64,000 nt of DNA, taken from Chitinophagaceae bacterium. Its GTDB lineage: Bacteria; Bacteroidota; Bacteroidia; Chitinophagales; Chitinophagaceae. Under the pieces are notes generated by a model, which did not search any database, was not told the origin of the DNA, and saw only the letters and a program-made list of their open reading frames with translations. A program made the position numbers and the translations under genes. Positions 9,291-17,170 of this stretch are shown here, one piece after another. How positions within the stretch are numbered: the stretch's first letter is position 1; each line of letters begins with the position of its first letter. The stretch is taken from NCBI GenBank assembly GCA_021151685.1, contig JAGKWS010000008.1, positions 3,435 to 67,434 on the forward strand, in the 5' to 3' direction.

Positions 9291-9488
9291 GAATATATTA
9301 TTATTGGCTGCGAAGTTAGCCAAAAAAGGCAATTGCCACGGGCATCATCGGCGTTTTTTATCATTGTTTCTGTTATGCAACTTGCTTCGTGAAAAAACTG
9401 TGGCAAACTAATGTTTCTGCATATTGTATTTTGCAGTATTTTGCATCGCTGCAAAGCAAACAGTTATAATCAGAAATTGCATAGGTAT

Positions 9489-10631
9489 ATGAATTTTCAA
9501 CTTACAGAAGAGCAATTGGCCGTACAGGCAGCTGCGAGAGATTTTGCGAGAAACGAACTGCTTCCCGGTGTTATTGAAAGGGATGAACATCAAAAATTTC
9601 CTGCCGAGCAAATCAAGAAATTGGGTGAGCTGGGTTTTATGGGTATGATGGTAGACCCCAAGTGGGGTGGTTCTGGCATGGATACCATTTCGTACGTGTT
9701 GGCTATGGAAGAAATATCTAAGATTGATGCGTCTGTATCGGTGTGTATGAGTGTAAATAACTCGTTGGTATGCTGGGGTTTGGAGAAATATGGCAATGAC
9801 GAGCAACGCGAAAAATATCTGGTGCCGTTGGCTACTGGTCAAAAGATAGGTGCTTTTTTGTTGAGTGAGCCTGAGGCTGGTTCTGATGCCACATCGCAGC
9901 GCACTACAGCCGTAGACATGGGTGACCATTATGTGCTGAATGGTACCAAGAACTGGATTACAAATGGTAGCTCAGCTTCGTACTATTTGGTAATAGCACA
10001 AACCTACCCCGAAAAGGGTCACCGCGGTATCAACGCACTGATTGTTGAAAAAGACTCGGTAGGCGTTACCGTAGGTGCCAAAGAAAATAAATTGGGTATT
10101 CGTGGTAGCGATACGCACAGCATCATGTTTCAGGATGTGAAGGTGCCCAAAGCCAACCGTATAGGTGATGATGGTTTTGGCTTCACATTTGCCATGAAGG
10201 TACTGGCTGGTGGGCGTATAGGTATTGCTTCTCAGGCATTGGGTATAGCCAGTGGTGCTTACGAATTGGCCCTGAAGTACTCTAAAGAACGCAAAGCGTT
10301 TGGTACAGAAATATCCAACCATCAGGCAATTGCGTTTAAGCTGGCAGACATGGCTACAGAGATAGAAGCAGCACGCCTTCTGTGTCTGAAAGCCGCATGG
10401 GTGAAAGATCAGGGACAAGACTACACACTTTCGGCATCTATGGCCAAACTGTTTGCATCAGATATTGCACAAAAAGTTACCAACGAGGCAGTGCAGATAC
10501 ATGGTGGCTACGGTTATGTAAAAGAGTTTCATGTAGAACGTTTGCTGCGCGATGCAAAAATTACGCAGATATACGAAGGTACCTCAGAGGTACAGCGAAT
10601 TGTTATCAGCCGTACTGTGCTAAAAGGATAA
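9489..10631 (+). CDS. Acyl-CoA dehydrogenase (short/branched-chain type)
   Basis: 380 residues, a single-domain FAD enzyme introducing the alpha-beta double bond in acyl-CoA. The start is taken at 9489 (M-N-F-Q-L-T-E-E-Q), which matches the usual N-terminus; an upstream in-frame ATG at 9411 would add 26 residues with no family resemblance. The catalytic base is E363 in Y-E-G-T-S-E. Other signatures are L-S-E-P-E-A-G-S-D near 120-130, N-G-T-K-N-W-I-T-N-G near 150, and the C-terminal Q-I-H-G-G-Y-G-Y. The sequence is closest to butyryl-/isobutyryl-CoA dehydrogenases of Bacteroidota. With ilvE and HMG-CoA lyase (52.8 kb) also in the window it may serve branched-chain amino-acid catabolism, but they are not linked. 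Confidence 0.93.
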   Translation: MNFQLTEEQLAVQAAARDFARNELLPGVIERDEHQKFPAEQIKKLGELGFMGMMVDPKWGGSGMDTISYVLAMEEISKIDASVSVCMSVNNSLVCWGLEKYGNDEQREKYLVPLATGQKIGAFLLSEPEAGSDATSQRTTAVDMGDHYVLNGTKNWITNGSSASYYLVIAQTYPEKGHRGINALIVEKDSVGVTVGAKENKLGIRGSDTHSIMFQDVKVPKANRIGDDGFGFTFAMKVLAGGRIGIASQALGIASGAYELALKYSKERKAFGTEISNHQAIAFKLADMATEIEAARLLCLKAAWVKDQGQDYTLSASMAKLFASDIAQKVTNEAVQIHGGYGYVKEFHVERLLRDAKITQIYEGTSEVQRIVISRTVLKG

Positions 10632-10666
10632 TGCGCAGCATATTGTAAGATACGACTATATAAGAC

Positions 10667-10691
10667 ACGGGTGCCTGCTTCAGGTGCCCGT
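10667..10691 (+). terminator. Hairpin terminator after acyl-CoA dehydrogenase
   Basis: An 11-bp stem with two G-T wobbles (10667-10677 with 10681-10691) and a three-base loop, 35 bases past the stop codon. The following TTGTTAAT is only a weak U-tract. Confidence 0.55.
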
Positions 10692-10864
10692 TGTTAATAA
10701 TACACAAGGCATAGCATCAAATATTATGGTGCGAATATTCGTTACTTTCATAGAAACTATTAATTTTATGCTGTATAGGCTGTTTCTCTCTTGTGTATGT
10801 ATGCACAACGAGGTGCCGCTTGTAGTAAATGGGTTAGCCCATCCCTAAATTCTAACTAAAAGAG

Positions 10865-11542
10865 ATGAAACAAATCAAAACCGTAGCTGTCACGCTTATC
10901 CTCACGCTTTTGACGTTTGGCAGTATAGTGTACACCTCCTGTAGAAAAGACTATTGTAAAAACATGGTATGCCAGAACGGAGGTACCTGTAACGATGGTG
11001 CTTGTATCTGTCCACAGGGCTATACTGGTACCTATTGCGAAACGCCCAATGTGTCTTCCATAGCCTTCAGGAATAAGACCTTTACCAAGGTGTTCATTAC
11101 TGTCAATAATCAGGAGTATTCTGTAGACACCGGTAAAACAGTTACGTTTACAGGCTCTCATGGCGATACCCTAAAGGGTAAGGGACGTACCCGTGGTGCT
11201 TATGGTTTGGAAATTACCATCCCCGAATTCAAGATTGTATTCCCTATTCGTGGCGTTATTACACACGATTTGGATGTGTCTTCAGATTACTTCTTCCTGA
11301 TGGCTACTAACAAGCTTCCATGGCTCGATTATATTACGCAGGTACATGTGAATTACAAACAGCCAGATTCTACACTGGACATAACTGTAATAGAAAATAC
11401 AAGCCAGCCATACTATATAGGCTATTACAAGGCGACAGACAGTACTAAAGTGCGTTTGGAGAAAACGCCATCTTTCTGGTCGTTCAATATGCTGAACTTG
11501 CCTAAAACAAAGAATCAGTTTTACAATGCTATTGCAATGTAA
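10865..11542 (+). CDS. Lipoprotein with one EGF-like domain
   Basis: 225 residues. The N-terminus is a lipoprotein signal with the lipidated cysteine at C26 (I-V-Y-T-S-C), so the protein should be membrane-anchored and exported. Residues 31-59 make a textbook EGF module with six cysteines (C31, C36, C42, C47, C49, C58), including C-Q-N-G-G-T-C and C-P-Q-G-Y-T-G-T-Y-C. The remainder (60-225) is beta-rich, with no recognised domain: V-F-I-T-V-N-N-Q-E-Y-S-V-D-T-G and repeated short strands suggest an immunoglobulin-like or jelly-roll fold. EGF modules are uncommon in bacteria but recur in Bacteroidota lipoproteins. The DUF72 gene starts 26 bases downstream on the same strand. Confidence 0.85.
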   Translation: MKQIKTVAVTLILTLLTFGSIVYTSCRKDYCKNMVCQNGGTCNDGACICPQGYTGTYCETPNVSSIAFRNKTFTKVFITVNNQEYSVDTGKTVTFTGSHGDTLKGKGRTRGAYGLEITIPEFKIVFPIRGVITHDLDVSSDYFFLMATNKLPWLDYITQVHVNYKQPDSTLDITVIENTSQPYYIGYYKATDSTKVRLEKTPSFWSFNMLNLPKTKNQFYNAIAM

Positions 11543-11568
11543 TAGTTTGATTGTTAAAAATATATAAT

Positions 11569-12471
11569 GTGGATTTCGGACGAGTAGGGGCAAATGAGTT
11601 GAATACTATCAACTTTTCACTGCCCAAAGACCCGGAGGGAAACAAAGCAATACTATTGGATGGCAGGGAAACCTGCCATTTCTATTTGGGGGCACCTGTT
11701 TTTGCATTCAAAGACTGGGTAGGAGATTTTTACCCGCCCGGTACCCGCGATGGTGATTACCTGAAGCAATATGGCCGACAGTGCAATGCGCTGGAATTTA
11801 ATGGCTTTTTTTATGGTGTGCCTTCGTACGATACTATAAAGAAGTGGACAGGAGCTGTACCCGATGGTTTCTTGTTTTGTACCAAGCTTACGGAGACTAT
11901 AACACACAGCAAAAGGCTGCGGGATGTGCAGCAAGACCTTCAGTATTTTACGGATGGAATCAGGCTGTTTGGCAAGAAAATGGGACCTGTATTCCTGATG
12001 CCGCATCCGGGTATGGATAAAAGCGATTTCAGAGTCATAGCCAACTTTATAGAGCAGTTTCCAACAGACATTGGTTTGTTTGTAGAATTGCGCCATCAGG
12101 CTTGGTATAAAGATGCTGGAGGGTATGACGAAGCTATGCTGAACGTGCTGCGAAATGCCGGTGCAGGTACCATTATAACCGATACTGCCGGGCGCAGAGA
12201 TATGGTGCATATGCACCTTACTACCAACAAGTGCTTCATTCGGTTTACCGGCAATTCGCTACAGCCTACCGATTATAGCCGGATAGATAGTTGGGTGACA
12301 AGATTGGGCGAATGGATGCAAATGGGGCTGGAGCAATGCTATTTCTTTATACATCAGCCCGACGAACGGCATGTGCCCGTGCTAATGCGCTATTTTGCAC
12401 AGCAGATGAACCAACACAATGGCACCAACATTAAAGTGCCGGCAAGTTATGTTACACCAACGTTGTTTTGA
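11569..12471 (+). CDS. DUF72 (YecE-like) TIM-barrel protein
   Basis: About 300 residues. The GTG at 11569 (M-D-F-G-R-V) is preferred to a TTG 18 bases upstream because the family begins with this strand. DUF72 proteins are TIM barrels of unknown activity, cytosolic and widely conserved. Recognisable elements are Y-L-K-Q-Y-G-R-Q-C-N-A-L-E-F-N-G-F-F-Y, F-C-T-K-L-T-E-T-I-T-H (strand with the conserved K), F-V-E-L-R-H-Q-A-W (the E-x-R-H motif) and a late V-H-M-H-L-T-T-N-K-C-F-I-R-F-T-G-N. The intact conserved motifs suggest a functional protein. It may be co-transcribed with the preceding EGF lipoprotein, although nothing links their functions. Confidence 0.85.
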   Translation: MDFGRVGANELNTINFSLPKDPEGNKAILLDGRETCHFYLGAPVFAFKDWVGDFYPPGTRDGDYLKQYGRQCNALEFNGFFYGVPSYDTIKKWTGAVPDGFLFCTKLTETITHSKRLRDVQQDLQYFTDGIRLFGKKMGPVFLMPHPGMDKSDFRVIANFIEQFPTDIGLFVELRHQAWYKDAGGYDEAMLNVLRNAGAGTIITDTAGRRDMVHMHLTTNKCFIRFTGNSLQPTDYSRIDSWVTRLGEWMQMGLEQCYFFIHQPDERHVPVLMRYFAQQMNQHNGTNIKVPASYVTPTLF

Positions 12472-12488
12472 TGCCTTGCCAGTGGGGG

Positions 12489-13205
12489 CTACGGAAACAG
12501 ACTTGCTGCTTTTTCTATACTTTCAGGCTTACCCACATCTATAAAAACATCGCCGGTATGATTATAGCCCTTAATGCTGTTTTTAGCAGCATGGTACAAG
12601 TAAACATCTATCATAGAGAACTTTCCGGTAAATGGTACATCTGCCAGTAATGATGCAGTAACTATTTGAATACCACTAAATGCCAGTGGGGTAGTGTGTG
12701 GGGTATTTCGGGGCATTTTTTGCTCGCTGGTGACACTGTTTTGCCAGCCACAAAGCGTCATTGTATCATCGAACAACAATTGGCGGGATGATTGGCGATT
12801 CATTACTGCCAATGTGGCCATAGCATTGCTGCTACGGTGAGCAGCTATCATGGCCGGCAGGTGCAGGTTGGTCAGTACATCGGCATTCATCACCACAAAG
12901 TCGGTTTCGCCCTCAAAGTATGGGGCTGCTTTCATCAGGCCTCCGCCGGTTTCCAACAGTTCGGTAGTTTCGTCCGATATAGAGATATGGCTACCAAACC
13001 CTTTGTTGTCTTGTAGCAGATCTATGATTTTATGCGAAAAATGATGCACATTGACAATCACATTGGTAATTCCTGACCCTTGCAGAAAGCGAATGTTGCG
13101 CTCCAGCAGTGTTTTTCCGTTTACCACGGCCAGTGCCTTTGGGTAGCTATCTGTAAATGGTTTTAGCCGGGTACCAAGGCCTGCGGCAAATATCATAGCT
13201 TTCAT
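12489..13205 (-). CDS. Sugar-1-phosphate nucleotidyltransferase (MurU/ManC-like)
   Basis: 238 residues, a single nucleotidyltransferase domain without the left-handed helix of GlmU. The N-terminal A-A-G-L-G-T-R-L-K-P-F-T-D-S-Y-P-K-A-L is the nucleotide-binding signature; L-L-E-T-G-G-G-L and F-V-V-M-N-A-D-V supply the base-binding and metal-binding residues. It would make an NDP-sugar from a sugar 1-phosphate; the closest families by eye are N-acetylmuramate 1-phosphate uridylyltransferase and mannose-1-phosphate guanylyltransferase. MurU works in peptidoglycan recycling, but no AmgK-like kinase is next to it here, so the substrate is undecided. It lies 27 bases downstream of the PAP2-like gene, probably in the same transcript. 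Confidence 0.85.
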   Translation of the reverse strand: MKAMIFAAGLGTRLKPFTDSYPKALAVVNGKTLLERNIRFLQGSGITNVIVNVHHFSHKIIDLLQDNKGFGSHISISDETTELLETGGGLMKAAPYFEGETDFVVMNADVLTNLHLPAMIAAHRSSNAMATLAVMNRQSSRQLLFDDTMTLCGWQNSVTSEQKMPRNTPHTTPLAFSGIQIVTASLLADVPFTGKFSMIDVYLYHAAKNSIKGYNHTGDVFIDVGKPESIEKAASLFP

Positions 13206-13232
13206 AGTTGGCGTTTTTTAGATAACAAGTTG

Positions 13233-13889
13233 CTACTTCATGTATATGTAGGCACCTACCTGACAAATAATGCCTATGATATATCCCAGCCATACATCGC
13301 CACGCTGATGGGCCCCCAATGCCAGCCGGGCACTGCCAATAATGCCTGCTACCACCAATGCACCAAAAAATGGCATAACAATGTTGGCCGGGCTAATGAT
13401 GAGCAATACCAATAAAATACCCACCATGCCCCCCGCTGCAGCCGTATGCATGCTGATACGGGTGAAGATGTTGGCAAGGAAAACAAGAATAATACCCCAG
13501 AAGTTGCCCAGTAACAATACCTTAAGTGCCAGTGGTATAGCCGGTAGGTTGTTGAATACGTGACTGATCCAGAAATAAAATATCATTACAGCCATCAAAG
13601 GAATGGTGCGCTCGCGATGGGTGGGCATCTGAAAGCTGCTGATAAAGCCCAGTGGCTTCATGAGCCCTATGGTGAACAGCGGAAAAAACAAAGTAGATAC
13701 CCCAATAGAAACAAACAGCAATACCAGTTGTTTTTCTTTGATGCCTGCAAAGGCATTGGGTATCATTGCAAAAATAGCCAATGATAGTAGCAAGGGCATA
13801 AATACAGGATGGAACACTACACTAATTATTTGGGCAATACTACGTATTGCCGTATTCGATGTTCCTGCTGTCTTGTTTGTTTCGGTCAT
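13233..13889 (-). CDS. PAP2-like integral membrane phosphatase
   Basis: 218 residues, about six membrane helices. Degenerate PAP2 motifs can be read: H-R-E-R-T-I-P after the third helix (first motif), R-I-S-M-H-T-A-A-A-G (second motif, with the conserved His), and S-A-R-L-A-L-G-A-H-Q-R-G-D-V-W-L-G (third motif, S-R-x5-H-x3-D). Proteins of this kind dephosphorylate lipid phosphates such as undecaprenyl pyrophosphate or phosphatidate at the outer face of the inner membrane. The first motif lacks the canonical K-x6-R-P spacing, so activity is likely but not certain. It lies between metH and the nucleotidyltransferase gene with short gaps (43 and 27 bases). Confidence 0.75.
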   Translation of the reverse strand: MTETNKTAGTSNTAIRSIAQIISVVFHPVFMPLLLSLAIFAMIPNAFAGIKEKQLVLLFVSIGVSTLFFPLFTIGLMKPLGFISSFQMPTHRERTIPLMAVMIFYFWISHVFNNLPAIPLALKVLLLGNFWGIILVFLANIFTRISMHTAAAGGMVGILLVLLIISPANIVMPFFGALVVAGIIGSARLALGAHQRGDVWLGYIIGIICQVGAYIYMK

Positions 13890-13932
13890 TCTGTAGTTTT
13901 TCGTCTGCTGTCTTGTTTTTGCTGTGCATTGT

Positions 13933-16644
13933 TTATTCCAGCACAGGGGCCAGCCAGCGGCCTATTTCGTCTGTGGTCATTCCTTTGCGTTTGGCGTAGT
14001 CTTGCAATTGGTCTTCGGTTATGCGGTTAATGCCAAAGTAGGTGCTATCGGGGTGGCTGAAATACCAACCACATACTGCCGAGGCGGGATACATTGCCAA
14101 AGACTCGGTAAGGGTAATGCCCGCATTTTCGGTAGCGTTCAGCAGGGCGAATAGTTTATGTTTTTCGGTATGGTCGGGGCAGGCAGGGTAGCCCGGTGCG
14201 GGGCGTATACCCTGATAGCGTTCTTTTACCATATCGGCCATAGATACATTTTCATCGGGTACATAGCCCCAGAATGTAGTACGGGTACGATGGTGCAACA
14301 CCTCGGCAAATGCTTCGGCCAGTCGGTCGGCAAGGGCTTGTAGCATTATTTTGTTATAGTCGTCGTGGTCGGCCATAAAGCGTTGTATGTGAGGCTCTAA
14401 GCCGTGTATACTTACAGCAAAAGCTCCCATGTAGTCGGCATCGTGTCGGCCATCGGCTGTGTGGGTACATGGTTTTATAAAGTCGGCCAGAGAGTAGTTG
14501 GGCTGCCCCGGGGCTTTTTTTATCTGTTGGCGCAGCATCTCCAGCACCGCCAGCTTTTTGCCGCTCTCATCTCTCAGCGAAATTGTATCCGGCGATTTTT
14601 TGTGAGCTTCCCAGAAGCCTATTACCCCTTTTGCAGTAAGCCATTTTTCGGCAATTATCTTATCCAGCATGGCATTTGCATCGTTGTAGAGGCGTGTAGC
14701 TTCTGTGCCTACCACTGCATCAGACAGTATATCGGGGAATTTTCCATGCATTTCCCACGATATAAAGAATGGCCCCCAGTCAATGTACTTGCGTATTTCG
14801 GCCAGGTCATAATCGGGGAAGGGGGTAACACCCATTTGTGCAGGGCGGGGTGGGGTATAGTTATCCCAGTCTATTTTTACTACATTTTGCTGTGCATCGG
14901 CCAGTGATATGTATTGTTTCACTGTTTTCTTATTCTCAAAGTCTTCGCGTAGCTTGTTGTATTCGGTACCGAGGGTGCCCAGAAAGCCCCCCTTTTGTTC
15001 TTTGTTCAGCAGATTGCCGGCTACCGTTACGCTGCGGCTTGCATCCAATACGTGCACTACGCCATGTTCGTACTGCGGAGCTATTTTTACTGCCGTGTGC
15101 ATACGGCTGGTAGTAGCACCACCTATCATCAGCGGTTGGGTCATGCCCCTGCGTTTCATTTCTTTAGCCACATGTACCATCTCATCCAGCGATGGTGTTA
15201 TCAATCCGCTCAGGCCAATGATGTCTACACCCTCTTTTTGGGCGGTATCCAGTATTTTGTCGGCTGGTACCATTACGCCCATGTCTATTACATCGTAGCC
15301 ATTACAGCCCAGCACTACACCTACAATGTTTTTACCTATGTCGTGTACATCACCCTTCACGGTAGCCATCAGTATTTTAGCTGCACCGCTTTTTTCAGTA
15401 TCTACATGGCCAGCCAATCGTCTCTCTTCTTTTTCGGCCTCAATAAAAGGTAGCAACCAGGCAACGCTTTTTTTCATTACGCGAGCACTTTTAACTACCT
15501 GTGGCAGAAACATTTTACCACTGCCAAAGAGGTCGCCCACTACATTCATACCATCCATCAGGGGGCCTTCAATTACTTCCAGTGGCCGTGCATACTGTAA
15601 GCGTGCTTCTTCGGTGTCGGCATCTATATAGTCTGTTATGCCGTTTACCAAGGCATGTTTCAGGCGTTCCTGTACGGTTGTGGTGCGCCATACATCGTCT
15701 TTTTTCTCTTCTTTACCTTTTGCTTTTACAGTTTCGGCAAAGGTGATGAGTTTTTCGGTACCATCATCAGTTCTGTTGAGTATCACATCTTCGCACAGTT
15801 GGCGCAAGGCGGGTTCTATTTCGTCGTACACCACCAGCGCACCGGCGTTTACTATACCCATGTCCATACCAGCCTTTATGGCATGGTATAGGAATACGCT
15901 GTGCATTGCCTCGCGTACCACATCGTTGCCACGGAAAGAGAACGAGATATTACTGACACCACCACTCACGCGGGTGAGGGGCATTTTCTGCTTTACTATG
16001 CGGGTTGCTTCTATAAAGTCTTTACCGTAGTTGTTGTGCTCTTCTATACCGGTAGCTATTGCAAAAATATTGAGATCGAATATGATGTCCTGAGGGTTGA
16101 AACCTACTTTGTTCACCAATATATAGTAGGCTCGTTCGCATATGTTTACACGGCGTTGTAGCGTATCGGCCTGCCCTTGCTCGTCAAACGCCATTACTAT
16201 TACTGCTGCGCCAAAACTGAGGCAAACAGTAGCCTGTTCTACAAACTTTTCTTCGCCTTCCTTCAGTGATATAGAGTTAACAATGCACTTTCCCTGTATA
16301 CACTTTAGCCCTGCCTCAATTATCTCGAACTTGGAAGAGTCGAGCATGATGGGAATGCGCGCTATATCCGGCTCGGCCTGTAGCAGGTTTACATAGGTTA
16401 TCATGGCTTGTACCCCGTCCAGTAGAGCATCGTCCATATTAATGTCCAGCACCTGTGCGCCATTTTCCACTTGTTGGCGGGCTACCGACAGGGCTTCTTC
16501 ATACTTGCCTTCGCGAATAAGGCGGGCAAATTTTTTAGAACCGGTTACATTTGTTCGTTCACCTACGTTTACAAAATTGGTTTCTGGGCGTACCACCAAT
16601 GGCTCGAGGCCACTAAGGCGTAAGAATGGTCTTATTTCTGACAT
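13933..16644 (-). CDS. metH: Cobalamin-dependent methionine synthase lacking the homocysteine domain
   Basis: 903 residues from the ATG at 16644 (M-S-E-I-R-P-F-L-R). It carries the pterin-binding domain (about 18-290), the cobalamin cap and B12 Rossmann domains (about 320-580), and the AdoMet-dependent reactivation domain (about 600-900). H434 in D-V-H-D-I-G-K-N is the lower axial cobalt ligand; R-P-A-P-G-Y-P-A-C-P-D-H near 812-823 binds AdoMet. E. coli MetH has an extra N-terminal zinc/homocysteine barrel of about 350 residues, which is absent here, and no gene for it lies upstream in the window. In many Bacteroidota that barrel is a separate protein. Transcription probably starts from the TACCTTTG box at 16669-16676. 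Confidence 0.94.
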   Translation of the reverse strand: MSEIRPFLRLSGLEPLVVRPETNFVNVGERTNVTGSKKFARLIREGKYEEALSVARQQVENGAQVLDINMDDALLDGVQAMITYVNLLQAEPDIARIPIMLDSSKFEIIEAGLKCIQGKCIVNSISLKEGEEKFVEQATVCLSFGAAVIVMAFDEQGQADTLQRRVNICERAYYILVNKVGFNPQDIIFDLNIFAIATGIEEHNNYGKDFIEATRIVKQKMPLTRVSGGVSNISFSFRGNDVVREAMHSVFLYHAIKAGMDMGIVNAGALVVYDEIEPALRQLCEDVILNRTDDGTEKLITFAETVKAKGKEEKKDDVWRTTTVQERLKHALVNGITDYIDADTEEARLQYARPLEVIEGPLMDGMNVVGDLFGSGKMFLPQVVKSARVMKKSVAWLLPFIEAEKEERRLAGHVDTEKSGAAKILMATVKGDVHDIGKNIVGVVLGCNGYDVIDMGVMVPADKILDTAQKEGVDIIGLSGLITPSLDEMVHVAKEMKRRGMTQPLMIGGATTSRMHTAVKIAPQYEHGVVHVLDASRSVTVAGNLLNKEQKGGFLGTLGTEYNKLREDFENKKTVKQYISLADAQQNVVKIDWDNYTPPRPAQMGVTPFPDYDLAEIRKYIDWGPFFISWEMHGKFPDILSDAVVGTEATRLYNDANAMLDKIIAEKWLTAKGVIGFWEAHKKSPDTISLRDESGKKLAVLEMLRQQIKKAPGQPNYSLADFIKPCTHTADGRHDADYMGAFAVSIHGLEPHIQRFMADHDDYNKIMLQALADRLAEAFAEVLHHRTRTTFWGYVPDENVSMADMVKERYQGIRPAPGYPACPDHTEKHKLFALLNATENAGITLTESLAMYPASAVCGWYFSHPDSTYFGINRITEDQLQDYAKRKGMTTDEIGRWLAPVLE

Positions 16645-16668
16645 TTTTAATATTTGGATAAAGCTTTG

Positions 16669-16676
16669 CAAAGGTA
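16669..16676 (-). promoter_or_regulatory. -7 box (TACCTTTG on minus strand) for metH
   Basis: Exact TAnnTTTG match on the minus strand, 24 bases before the metH ATG, giving a leader of roughly 18 bases. It lies between divergent metH and the DUF486 gene. Confidence 0.6.
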
Positions 16677-16737
16677 GTTCATTGAGCAATAATATATGCC
16701 TGAATGTGCTTGATGCAGGTGTATGTTGTCTTCTGTA

Positions 16738-16745
16738 TACCTTTG
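16738..16745 (+). promoter_or_regulatory. -7 box TACCTTTG for the DUF486 gene
   Basis: Exact TAnnTTTG match. The ATG at 16751 begins five bases after the box, so the transcript is predicted to start at or next to the start codon. Confidence 0.55.
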
Positions 16746-16750
16746 TGGGC

Positions 16751-17119
16751 ATGAAGGCATTGTATACTATTGGAATGTTGGTTGTGTCTAATGTGTTTAT
16801 GACATTTGCATGGTATGGCCATCTGAAGTTGAAGGATATTGAATGGTTCAAAAATCCGGGATTGTTTACCGTAATACTTTTGAGCTGGGGAATGGCGTTT
16901 TTCGAGTATGTCTTTCAAGTACCTGCCAACAGAATAGGGTTTCAGGAAAATGGAGGCCCTTTCAATCTTGTAGAGCTGAAAACGATACAAGAGGCCATTA
17001 CGCTGTCCATATTCATTATTTTTTCTACCGTAGTTTTTCGGCAAAAACTGGAATGGAACCATTTGGTGGGGTTCTTGCTGATAGTGCTGGCAGTATATGT
17101 AATATTCAAGAAGTGGTAA
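16751..17119 (+). CDS. DMT family protein (DUF486)
   Basis: 122 residues, four membrane helices, the whole length of a DUF486 protein. These are half-size relatives of drug/metabolite transporters; no substrate is known. Marks are N-V-F-M-T-F-A-W-Y-G-H-L in the first helix, W-G-M-A-F-F-E-Y-x-F-Q-V-P-A-N-R-I-G (the most conserved stretch of the family) and L-K-x-I-Q-E-A-I-T. The ATG at 16751 was chosen because the family starts here; the frame is open far upstream only as the complement of metH. It is convergent with the RRM gene across a terminator. Confidence 0.9.
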   Translation: MKALYTIGMLVVSNVFMTFAWYGHLKLKDIEWFKNPGLFTVILLSWGMAFFEYVFQVPANRIGFQENGGPFNLVELKTIQEAITLSIFIIFSTVVFRQKLEWNHLVGFLLIVLAVYVIFKKW

Positions 17120-17120
17120 T

Positions 17121-17156
17121 AATTAATAAAGGCGGCATTTGCCGCCTTTATTAATT
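17121..17156. terminator. Bidirectional terminator between convergent genes
   Basis: Perfect 17-bp inverted repeat (17121-17137 with 17140-17156), GC-rich near the loop and AT-rich at the base, with A-rich and T-rich flanks that provide a U-tract on both strands. It separates the DUF486 gene and the RRM gene. Confidence 0.85.
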
Positions 17157-17170
17157 GAGGGAAAACAAAA

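Noticed and set aside
16642..16851. N-terminal extension of metH to 16851
   Set aside because: The extra 69 residues have no family resemblance and overlap the metH -7 box and the divergent promoter region; the ATG at 16644 fits the family start.
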